DNA of 26,972 nucleotides. It comes from a virus. A model generated the notes under the pieces. The model had not been told where the DNA came from. It did not search any database and worked only from the letters and a program-made list of their open reading frames with translations. The translations under genes were made by a program, and so were the position numbers. The stretch covers positions 1 through 26,972 of IMG/VR virus record IMGVR_UViG_3300037293_000454; one strand, given 5' to 3'. Shown in pieces: positions 6,840 through 13,217 of this stretch (position 1 is its first letter; every line of letters starts with the position of its first letter).

Positions 6840-8029
6840 CAGGCAAACACCTCCGAGATATACGTATTGACCAGATGCGAGCGGAACGTGATGTGCTCGG
6901 CCGGATAGGGCGGGGTGAAGTCGAAGTTGAAATAGACCTTGCCCAGCGCCACGTTCGCCGGGGTGTTCAGGTCCGGATCGGGCCAGCACTCGCCGCCAAG
7001 GATGGCGCCGAGAGCCTTGAGCGTGCGCAGGTAGGCGTTCACGCCCTCGGTCACGTCCTGCACATAGGTGCGGGTGATGTTCCGATCGACCGCCCAGAGA
7101 TGCGCGCGCTGCAGGCTTTCATTGATCAGGTCCGCGGTGCGCCGCACCGACAGGAACGTCCACTTTGAGTCGGCCGTCAGAGAGCGGTTGCCCCAGAGGC
7201 GGAACCCGTCCTGGCGAATGATCGTCGCGACGCGCGCCTCGTTCAACAGGTTGGCGCGCGAATTTGCATCCCCCAGCTTGAAATCGACCGCGCGGGTGGT
7301 GCCCACGATGCCGTTGATGACCTGGTTCGACGGCGACCACCAGAACCCGCGATCATTGTCGGATTTCGCGATCAGGCCCGCGACCCGCGCGGATCCCGGC
7401 TCCGACACAACCTCGCCGGCGGCGTTGAAGATCTTCACCCATGGGTCCACCAGATAGACCCGATCGGAGCCGAAGTCCCCAGCGTAGGTGATCGCGGCCG
7501 CGTCGGTGGTGTTGGGCCCATCGGCGATGATCACCGCGCGCAGCCGCTCGGCGATGCCCAGCAGCTCAGACACAACAGGGTTGGCCGCGCCTTCAGGGCG
7601 CTGGTGGGTCCAGCCCGGCGCGCAAAGGATCCGCGGCGCGAAGCCGACCACGCTCTCGGCGCCCAGCAGCGCCTGCACGCCCTCATAGGTTCCCGTGCCG
7701 GCAGCCACGCCTCCCACCACGTTCACCAGCGTGGCGGCCTCGTCCGCGCCGGCCTCGACGCGCACCACGATCACCACCGCGCCGATCTGGTCCATGATGC
7801 CGTCGAGCGCGCCGGGCAGCGTGCCCTCGCCGTCGCCGACCGTATCCAAGCCGGCGGCCTCGAGGCGCGATCCAGCGATCAGCACCGGCACGTTGAAAGG
7901 GAACAGCGCGGGGTCCGCGTCGGGCGCCGTGCCGACGATGCCGATCACACCGGAGCGCACGGTCCGGATCGGACGTGGCCCCGCGTCGATCTCAAGGACC
8001 TGAACGCCATGCAGGAAGGTCTCGGTCAT
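6839..8029 (-). CDS. FI: Contractile tail sheath protein (gpFI-like)
   Basis: This is the sheath subunit that contracts to drive the tube through the envelope. The protein of 396 residues starts MTETFLHGVQVLEIDAGPR, very close to the P2 FI opening. It contains the family segments VRSGVIGIVGTAPDAD, 'GFRLWGNRSLTADSKWTFLS', and the C-terminal ALGKVYFNFDFTPPYPAEHI. I chose ATG 8029 over ATG 8047 because it restores the family N-terminus and has GAGGG four bases upstream. An exact copy of the 18-bp dispersed repeat lies 62 bases before this start. It precedes the tube gene as in P2. The assignment is firm. Confidence 0.95.
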   Translation of the reverse strand: MTETFLHGVQVLEIDAGPRPIRTVRSGVIGIVGTAPDADPALFPFNVPVLIAGSRLEAAGLDTVGDGEGTLPGALDGIMDQIGAVVIVVRVEAGADEAATLVNVVGGVAAGTGTYEGVQALLGAESVVGFAPRILCAPGWTHQRPEGAANPVVSELLGIAERLRAVIIADGPNTTDAAAITYAGDFGSDRVYLVDPWVKIFNAAGEVVSEPGSARVAGLIAKSDNDRGFWWSPSNQVINGIVGTTRAVDFKLGDANSRANLLNEARVATIIRQDGFRLWGNRSLTADSKWTFLSVRRTADLINESLQRAHLWAVDRNITRTYVQDVTEGVNAYLRTLKALGAILGGECWPDPDLNTPANVALGKVYFNFDFTPPYPAEHITFRSHLVNTYISEVFA

Positions 8030-8060
8030 CGCGCCCTCGCTCATCAAAATCAGAATTCGC

Positions 8061-8094
8061 GAGGATCATGCAAGGCGCGCGCGCGGCGATCCTC
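8061..8094. repeat. GAGGATC inverted repeat beside dispersed repeat copy A
   Basis: GAGGATC (8061-8067) and GATCCTC (8088-8094) are exact inverted copies separated by 20 bases that are rich in GC steps. The right arm overlaps the end of the 18-bp dispersed repeat at 8091. The structure sits in the spacer before the sheath start and could fold in the mRNA. It is not shared by the other four repeat copies, so it may be incidental. Confidence 0.4.
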
Positions 8095-8108
8095 TGGCGG
8101 ATTTCCCG
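8091..8108 (-). repeat. 18-bp dispersed repeat, copy A (before sheath)
   Basis: This is one of five exact copies of CGGGAAATCCGCCAGAGG (minus-strand reading). It begins in the codon just after the TGA of the upstream 89-residue frame, in phase with that frame, and is followed by GAT. With its upstream flank (TGAGCGGG...) it is identical to copy B over at least 23 bases. The sheath start lies 62 bases downstream. The stem GCGG/CCGC with loop GAAAT can form here. Confidence 0.9.
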
Positions 8109-8109
8109 C

Positions 8110-8370
8110 TCAGCCGATCAGCGCGGCGACATCAGGGTTTTCATCGAGGAACGCCTGCAGCTTGGCGACAGGGTCGGGCTGCGTCGGCTCGCGCACGACA
8201 GCCCACGCCGCGCCGCTCCAGCGCGCTGCCATCCCCTCGGTCACCACGATCGGCGGAGCGACGGTCACGCAGCGCGCCGGGAGCAGGAACAGGCCCGGCT
8301 CGAGCGGCGAAGGCTCGGCATCGATCGAGCCGACATAAAAGCCCGCATGGTCGTGTTGATAGGCGATCAC
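8110..8370 (-). CDS. Small tail-fibre assembly-like protein
   Basis: This is a small protein (86 residues from GTG 8370; the frame stays open to another GTG at 8379). It begins MIAYQHDHAGFYVGSIDAEP and continues with SPLEPGLFLLPARCVTVAPP, a pattern I know from small phage proteins encoded after tail fibres and often annotated as tail-fibre assembly or DUF4376-like. It then has a Trp-rich 'ARWSGAAWAVVRE' segment. I prefer GTG 8370 because GAGGA lies nine bases upstream, whereas GTG 8379 abuts the same GAGGA. It sits immediately after the fibre gene as expected for a chaperone. A dispersed repeat follows directly after its stop in the same phase. Function is inferred mainly from position. Confidence 0.75.
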   Translation of the reverse strand: MIAYQHDHAGFYVGSIDAEPSPLEPGLFLLPARCVTVAPPIVVTEGMAARWSGAAWAVVREPTQPDPVAKLQAFLDENPDVAALIG

Positions 8371-8382
8371 CGCAGCCACTCC

Positions 8383-8406
8383 TCAAAATTTGATGCAGAT
8401 TATTCA
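8383..8406 (-). repeat. In-frame duplicate of fibre terminal codons
   Basis: The fibre gene ends TGC ATA AAA TTC TGA (Cys-Ile-Lys-Phe-stop). Two codons later, still in the same frame, comes TGC ATC AAA TTT TGA (8397-8383), again Cys-Ile-Lys-Phe-stop but with different third bases. C-I-K-F/Y is a common terminus of collar-type phage fibres. The second copy looks like the remnant end of an older fibre C-terminus. Confidence 0.8.
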
Positions 8407-9813
8407 GAATTTTATGCAGCTCAGCACTGCGACGTTGCGCGAGCGCGTCTCCGACCCTGAAAGCAATTGTTGATTGCCCGTGCCTGTGTCTCGGTTGTTC
8501 CCAGTGCCGCCGGTTAATGTTCCGGTGGTCAAATAATTGTGATTGCCGTCCGATCTCCGCGAAAAATAAGATCCTGACCATGCCCGCGAGATGAAGGAAA
8601 AATTGTCCTCGTTATCAGCCAAAAACTGCCCTGTGCCATGATAATGCGTTTGCATGTTGTGGCCCTGACCAGAGCCAAAAGCCCGACTGGAATCAATGCC
8701 GCGCCCATCATCCCATCCGCGCCGGAACTCGCCGCGCAGATCAGGAAGTCTGAAAGTGTTTACACCATCACCGTCGCCCCAGGCCGTCCCGATCGCGGCG
8801 AACAGCTCCGCATAGGCGACGCGGCCGACCGTGGCGCCGTTGCACTTCAACCACCCCGTGGGCGCCGTCGCCATGGCGAAGTCCATCAGCGCGCCCGCTG
8901 GGGTCCGCTGCTTGGTCGCCTCGATCGACAGCACGCCCAAATTTGCGCGCCCCAGCGCCTTGTCCGGAACGTCCGAAAGGTTTTGCGCCTGCAGGAGCGC
9001 GTCTGGCAGATCGGACGCCGGCTCGTTCTGCACCGCGATGATCTCGGATCCGGCATAGGCCTGTCCGAGATGCAAGCGGCTCGAGATCGAGCCATTGGGC
9101 TGCCATCCATCAGCGCCCGCCTTGAGCGGCAAGCGCAGCCCGTCGATATAAACCGCAAGCCCGGCGGTGTTGACGATCACCAGATCGACCTGCGTCTGCG
9201 CCGCGGCAAGCGTCTGAAATTCCTCAATGGTGGAGACGGTCACGTTCACATCGGTCGGATCCGCCCACTCGGTGTCGCCGCAGCCGTTGGTCGCCTTGCG
9301 CAGAACCTGCCCGGTGGTGCCGCCGGGAATGATGGAGCAGGCGTTTGCATTGTTCGCCACCCATGTCTGCGTCGCGATCGAGACATTGGGATCCACGACC
9401 AAGGTGATGACGGCCGCGTTCGAAACCTCGAACTCGACCCGCACCACGGTGTCAGCGAATGCGCCTTCGTTCGCCACCGGCTTGTAGGTTTCGGGCAGGC
9501 TTCCCACAACGAACAGCGTCCCGTTCGCATTGAACAAGCCGACCTCGCGCAGGGTGAACCCGCCCTCCGCCGCCGGGATCATCAGCTCTGCGGCGTAGGC
9601 GTTCGGGCGGCCCGATGGGTCGGGCTTGTAGACCCGATTGATGCCGGCGCGAAACCGCTCGCGCGCGAGCCCGGTCTGCTCGGGGTCCGGGATGACCGCG
9701 ACACCCAAGCCATCGCCGACCGCCATCTCGGTCAAATTAATCGGCACGCCCAGCGCTTGAGATTGAACGAGCGCCAGAAGCCCGGCCGTTGTGTGAATTG
9801 TGGCAAAGGACAT
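8404..9813 (-). CDS. Tail fibre with N-terminal DUF3751-like and collar domains
   Basis: The 469-residue protein is the side tail fibre, in the position of P2 H. Residues 1-150 match the fibre attachment domain of P2-like phages (TTAGLLALVQSQALGVPINL, 'GGFTLREVGLFNANGTLF'). A linker region follows. Around 305-365 there is a phage collar domain, visible as PAGALMDFAMATAPTGWLKCN then 'FRLPDLRGEFRRGWDDGRGID'. The tip (about 370-469) is Gly/Asn/His-rich, ends SCIKF, and is encoded by visibly AT-richer DNA than the N-terminus, a usual sign of host-range module exchange. The start has GGAG six bases upstream. Receptor specificity cannot be read from sequence. Confidence 0.93.
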   Translation of the reverse strand: MSFATIHTTAGLLALVQSQALGVPINLTEMAVGDGLGVAVIPDPEQTGLARERFRAGINRVYKPDPSGRPNAYAAELMIPAAEGGFTLREVGLFNANGTLFVVGSLPETYKPVANEGAFADTVVRVEFEVSNAAVITLVVDPNVSIATQTWVANNANACSIIPGGTTGQVLRKATNGCGDTEWADPTDVNVTVSTIEEFQTLAAAQTQVDLVIVNTAGLAVYIDGLRLPLKAGADGWQPNGSISSRLHLGQAYAGSEIIAVQNEPASDLPDALLQAQNLSDVPDKALGRANLGVLSIEATKQRTPAGALMDFAMATAPTGWLKCNGATVGRVAYAELFAAIGTAWGDGDGVNTFRLPDLRGEFRRGWDDGRGIDSSRAFGSGQGHNMQTHYHGTGQFLADNEDNFSFISRAWSGSYFSRRSDGNHNYLTTGTLTGGTGNNRDTGTGNQQLLSGSETRSRNVAVLSCIKF

Positions 9814-9848
9814 GCGTCTCTCCGATTCAGATTTGGGAAATTATGCCG

Positions 9849-10388
9849 TCAGTCTGGCGGCTGGTAGGCGACGGTGATCTCCGTCCCCACGCCGGACCAA
9901 GCAGCCGCATATGGGCCCGCGAGGGTCCCGGCGCTGACCTCGATCAGCTCGAGGTGCGAGCGCAGCGACTTGGTCTGGTCCACGATCGCGACCGCAGTCT
10001 CGATCGCCTCAAGGGTCGCGGCGTTGGCGCCAGCCTCCAGCAGCAAGCGATAGGTGAACGGATCGCCAGGCGGCTGCTGGAGGTGCCACTCGACCACTTG
10101 CGCGACCATGCCGATCGAGCTCAGCGCAAGGCGCACCGCGCCGATGGTGCCCTTGATCTTCTGCACCGAAATCGCGTTGCGGATGCTCGTGCGCTTTTGC
10201 GCATCTGTCCAATCGGGGTCCCACTGATCGACCGAAAGGCTCCAGGCCAGCCACGGGAGAACGTTTCTCGGGCAGAGCTCCGGGCTCCAAACCTCGCGCA
10301 CCAGCGGATCAGGCGAGCCGATCAAGCTCATGACCTCGGCGACCGCGCGCTCCTGCTCCGTGGCATTGGAAGGAAGCAAATCAGACAT
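9849..10388 (-). CDS. I: Tail protein I (gpI-like baseplate protein)
   Basis: The 179-residue protein belongs to the P2 tail protein I family, a baseplate wedge component. It shows LPSNATEQERAVAEVMSLIG near the N-terminus, then the strongly conserved 'CPRNVLPWLAWSLSVDQWDPDW' region (about 39-60) and 'IRNAISVQKIKGTIGAVRLAL' (about 70-90). The C-terminal part resembles the variable fibre-binding end. It overlaps J by eight bases upstream and is followed by the fibre gene, matching P2 order J-I-H. Confidence 0.94.
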   Translation of the reverse strand: MSDLLPSNATEQERAVAEVMSLIGSPDPLVREVWSPELCPRNVLPWLAWSLSVDQWDPDWTDAQKRTSIRNAISVQKIKGTIGAVRLALSSIGMVAQVVEWHLQQPPGDPFTYRLLLEAGANAATLEAIETAVAIVDQTKSLRSHLELIEVSAGTLAGPYAAAWSGVGTEITVAYQPPD

Positions 10389-11280
10389 CCACGCCCCCGA
10401 TCGTCACTGTGACCGCGGTGCAAAATGCGGCCTCTCCATCGCCCATGACGATGCCCGCAGCCGGGCTCGCGAGCGCGACGTTTTGCACGCCCGCCTGATG
10501 CAGCGCGGCGTAGATGCCAGACAGGGTCACGTCATAGCCGAGCCGGTGCTGCGCAGCGGCATAGGCCAATGCCGCCTCTTCCGATGTGGCGCGGATGATC
10601 TCCGCGTCCGGGCCCGGATAGACGGTCAGCGCCGCCGTGATCTGGTATTCGGTCACGCTGGCGGATTGGACCACAACGGAGTCGGTCATCGGCCGCACGG
10701 TGTCGGCAGAGAGCACCGCGGCGACAGCGTCGATCAAATCGACGCTCGCCGCGCCCGAGCCCACGCGCGAAAGGACATAGATCGTCACCACGCCCGGCGC
10801 CGGGCTGACCGCTTCAGCGTCTCGAACCTCGGGGTCTGCGCCCAGCGCGTGGAACACATAGGATGCCGCCGACCCCGCGACCGTATAGGCCTCCGGGCTC
10901 AGCTGCACGCGCCGGCGCAAATCGGTGTCGCTCTCATAGATGGCAGGAACAGGCGGCACCGCCGCCGCGTCGCCAGGATCGAGGGTGAGCCGAGCGACAG
11001 AAAAATTCGCGCCGATCTGATCAAGATCCGCGCCGGCGGCGTAGGCCAGCATGACGGCGCGCGCCGCCTCGTTGATCCGCTGGCGCGTCAGCAGCGCGAC
11101 ATAGCTGGCGACCTGCATCGCCTTCATGGTCGGATCGCTCTCGACCAGCGCATCGAACTCAGGCGCGCGCGACACCAGATCCGCAAGCGCTGAGGCGAGG
11201 ATGTCCTCGAAGGAGATCTCATCGATCACATCGGGCGCAGGAAGCTGCGAGAGATCGACTGCAGTGAAAGCACCGGCCAT
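10381..11280 (-). CDS. J: Baseplate assembly protein J
   Basis: The 299-residue protein is a baseplate J family wedge protein (P2 J, Mu gp47, T4 gp6-like). Conserved traits include the N-terminal DLSQLPAPDVIDEISFEDIL, the 'AVMLAYAAGADLDQIGANF' segment (about 75-94), the DTDLRRRVQLSPEAYTVAG segment, and the C-terminal beta-alpha repeat 'YDVTLSGIYAALHQAGVQNV'. Its start shares TGATG with the end of W and it overlaps I by eight bases. These are tight couplings typical of the P2 V-W-J-I cluster. Confidence 0.95.
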   Translation of the reverse strand: MAGAFTAVDLSQLPAPDVIDEISFEDILASALADLVSRAPEFDALVESDPTMKAMQVASYVALLTRQRINEAARAVMLAYAAGADLDQIGANFSVARLTLDPGDAAAVPPVPAIYESDTDLRRRVQLSPEAYTVAGSAASYVFHALGADPEVRDAEAVSPAPGVVTIYVLSRVGSGAASVDLIDAVAAVLSADTVRPMTDSVVVQSASVTEYQITAALTVYPGPDAEIIRATSEEAALAYAAAQHRLGYDVTLSGIYAALHQAGVQNVALASPAAGIVMGDGEAAFCTAVTVTIGGVDV

Positions 11281-11618
11281 CAGAGAACCTCTATCCCGTC
11301 CACAGTTACCAGCTCGCCATCGGGCAGGTAGAGCCCGGCGATCGCCAGCACGACATGGCCAGGCGCCGCCTCGGTCGCGGTGACTTGCTGCACCACGATC
11401 CGCGGCTCCCAGCGCGCCAGCGCCTCGGCCGTCGCGGCGAAGATCGCCAGCATGGTCGCCGAATTCATCGGCGCATCCACCAGCTGATAGAGGCGCGAGC
11501 CATAGTCGCGCCGCATCACCCGCGTGCCGATCGGGGTCGTCAGGATATCGCGCACCGACTGGCGGAGGTGCGCGATGCCAAAGACTGGCTTTCCGGTGAT
11601 GGGGTTGGTGCCGTTCAT
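11280..11618 (-). CDS. W: Baseplate protein W (gp25-like)
   Basis: The 112-residue protein is a P2 W / T4 gp25 lysozyme-like baseplate protein. Evidence is the HLRQSVRDILTTPIGTRVMR block, followed by 'RRDYGSRLYQLVDAPMN', both diagnostic. The ATG at 11618 is the only usable start in the frame, yet no clear ribosome site precedes it. The codons between the TGA of V and this ATG are all sense and in frame, so only the single TGA separates V from W. A copy of the 18-bp dispersed repeat fills that spacer. Translation may therefore rely on coupling to V. Confidence 0.95.
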   Translation of the reverse strand: MNGTNPITGKPVFGIAHLRQSVRDILTTPIGTRVMRRDYGSRLYQLVDAPMNSATMLAIFAATAEALARWEPRIVVQQVTATEAAPGHVVLAIAGLYLPDGELVTVDGIEVL

Positions 11619-11650
11619 GCCGCGATCATGGCTGCGCGCGACGCTCGCAT

Positions 11651-11668
11651 CCTCTGGCGGATTTCCCG
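11651..11668 (-). repeat. 18-bp dispersed repeat, copy B (between V and W)
   Basis: This is an exact copy of CGGGAAATCCGCCAGAGG on the minus strand, beginning four bases after the V stop region (TGA GC...), in phase with the V frame, then GAT. It is 33 bases upstream of the W start. The stem GCGG/CCGC with loop GAAAT can form. The adjacent TGAGCGGG flank is shared only with copy A. Confidence 0.9.
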
Positions 11669-11669
11669 C

Positions 11670-12239
11670 TCAGGTCTGGTTGGGCGGCGTCGTCGTTCCA
11701 CCGCCCGAAGGCGCCTGATGGGTGTGCGAGCCAAGCGAGATGCCGCCCGCGGCGACAGCGCCGGTCGCCGTGACGTTGCCGCTCGCGGCGACATTGCCTG
11801 TCGTCGTGACATTGCCACCGCTGACAGCCACGGTCGCGTTCACGCCCACGCCGCCGCCGCCGATGGTCACGACCGTGCCGCCGGCGGAGATCTCGATCGC
11901 GCCATCGCGGACCGAGATCGAGGCATCGCCCAGCTGCAGGCGATGCTCGGCCGCGTCCGTCGAGGGCGCGGCGCGCGCGGCGCTGAACAGCGAGCCGACG
12001 ATCACGCCCTGCGCGGTGTCGCCGCCCGGCGCCAGCACCAGCACCTGCTCGCCAACCGACACCGGCGCCCAGACGCTGATGGTCGCCGCCCGCTCGGCAA
12101 GCCACGGAAGCCATGCGGAGACAGCCTCGCCGCCCAGGCTCACCCGCGCGCGCGCGGCGGAGGCGTCGACCGCGGTCACAACGCCGATCCGCACCAAGCC
12201 CTGCATGCGCCGATCGATGTCGCCCAGCGCCCAGCTCAT
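11670..12239 (-). CDS. V: Baseplate assembly protein V, central spike
   Basis: The 189-residue protein is the P2 gpV / Mu gp45 spike that pierces the membrane. The N-terminal OB-fold region includes DRRMQGLVRIGVVTAVDAS and the typical 'SVGEQVLVLAPGGDTAQGVI' (about 66-85). The C-terminal half is a short-repeat beta-helix (alternating V/T/G in 'TVVTIGGGGVGVNATVAVSG'). It ends with a His-x-His motif, GSHTHQ (near residue 174), which in gpV spikes coordinates the metal at the tip. An extra Gly/Thr/Pro tail follows. The start overlaps the preceding stop by three bases. Confidence 0.94.
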   Translation of the reverse strand: MSWALGDIDRRMQGLVRIGVVTAVDASAARARVSLGGEAVSAWLPWLAERAATISVWAPVSVGEQVLVLAPGGDTAQGVIVGSLFSAARAAPSTDAAEHRLQLGDASISVRDGAIEISAGGTVVTIGGGGVGVNATVAVSGGNVTTTGNVAASGNVTATGAVAAGGISLGSHTHQAPSGGGTTTPPNQT

Positions 12240-12775
12240 AGGCTCGGATCCTCGATCGGCTGGTAGGCCGGCTCGTTCGGCACGCCGATATAGGGCGTGA
12301 ACGAAAACAGCGCCTGCGGGATCGCGCCATCATTGGTCCAGACAGACGCGCCCAGATGCACCACCTGAGCCCACTGAACCGACCACACCAGAAACCGATC
12401 CAGCTGCGGCTCGAAATCATCGGGCTCGATCGCGGTCACCTCGGCCGGCGCGATGGGCAGGCCCCAGCGCTGCTGATGGACGAACGCGGCGAGCGCGCCT
12501 GCCAGCTTGCGCACCTCGCGCTCACCGCTGGGTGTGCGAAACCCCAAAACGATCCGCGCCGAGAACCGCGCGAGCGCTGCCAGCTGCCCGGTGCCGGGAT
12601 CCTCCCCGGTGGGCTCGAGGTCGATCAGCTCCACCAGGCACGCGGGCGCGATCAGCTGCGCGCGATCTTCGGGATAATCCGCCACGGTGATCAGCGCGGG
12701 AAACTGCGCCGCGATCGCGTCAAGGATCGCTTGATGCAGCGCGTCGAGATCGATCTGGGTGTCGGGCTCAGGCAT
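12236..12775 (-). CDS. Conserved phage protein in tail-completion position
   Basis: The 179-residue protein resembles, from memory, an unnamed family encoded just before spike protein V in contractile phages. Recognisable parts are LDALHQAILDAIAAQFPAL, then 'EDPGTGQLAALARFSARIVL', and EPQLDRFLVWSVQWAQVVHL. Its position corresponds to the P2 tail-completion genes R/S, and it also recalls Mu gp37-like proteins, so a tail terminator or completion role is plausible but unproven. I chose ATG 12775 because a G-rich ribosome site lies seven bases upstream; GTG 12781 is possible. It overlaps the upstream membrane-protein gene by eight bases. Confidence 0.72.
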   Translation of the reverse strand: MPEPDTQIDLDALHQAILDAIAAQFPALITVADYPEDRAQLIAPACLVELIDLEPTGEDPGTGQLAALARFSARIVLGFRTPSGEREVRKLAGALAAFVHQQRWGLPIAPAEVTAIEPDDFEPQLDRFLVWSVQWAQVVHLGASVWTNDGAIPQALFSFTPYIGVPNEPAYQPIEDPSL

Positions 12776-13181
12776 CCGCACGCCCCCGCGCCATGAGAGC
12801 CGCTGAGCCCAAAATGAGAACGCCGCTCACGATCACGGCGCCCAGAACCGGCCATCCGGCCGCGGCCGCGCTCAGCCTTGCGCACAGGCCGCCCAGCTGC
12901 ACGGATGACCAATCCACCACGATGTCCCAGCGGCGCGCGACGCGGCGCTGATGGCGAGCCGGATCGCGCCGGTGCTGCCAGGTCTCGAACGCCCCATAGA
13001 GCAGGAACAGGGCGGTATGCCCCGCCCACGATGGAAGCCCCGCACCGATCAAGAACATCTGCGACGCGGCACCAATGGCCCAATGCCCGGCTGCTCGGGC
13101 TGCGAGGGTTGAGGCGTCCGGGTTTTCCAGCACGTCTGACTTGCCGAACGCGGCGATCCACCAAGACAACAAGTTTTTCAC
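12768..13181 (-). CDS. Phage membrane protein of unknown function
   Basis: This protein has about 137 residues from GTG 13181; the frame also opens at GTG 13190. The inner start has GAGG eight bases upstream and gives MKNLLSWWIAAFG. Hydrophobic stretches occur around residues 30-60 (GHWAIGAASQMFLIGAGLP, then 'AGHTALFLLYGAFETW') and 105-127 (WPVLGAVIVSGVLILGSAAL). They are separated by a basic, Arg-rich loop. This suggests two or three membrane passes. A holin role is possible but the lysis cassette lies elsewhere; superinfection exclusion is another option. I do not recognise the family. It lies between the large modular virion protein and the tail genes. Confidence 0.7.
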   Translation of the reverse strand: MKNLLSWWIAAFGKSDVLENPDASTLAARAAGHWAIGAASQMFLIGAGLPSWAGHTALFLLYGAFETWQHRRDPARHQRRVARRWDIVVDWSSVQLGGLCARLSAAAAGWPVLGAVIVSGVLILGSAALMARGRADA

Positions 13182-13217
13182 CTGCACCACCTCATTATTT
13201 AAGAAGTTTCGCCCACG

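Noticed and set aside
8404-9000. Diversity-generating retroelement acting on the fibre tip
   Set aside because: No reverse transcriptase, template repeat or adenine-biased variable repeat is visible in the window.
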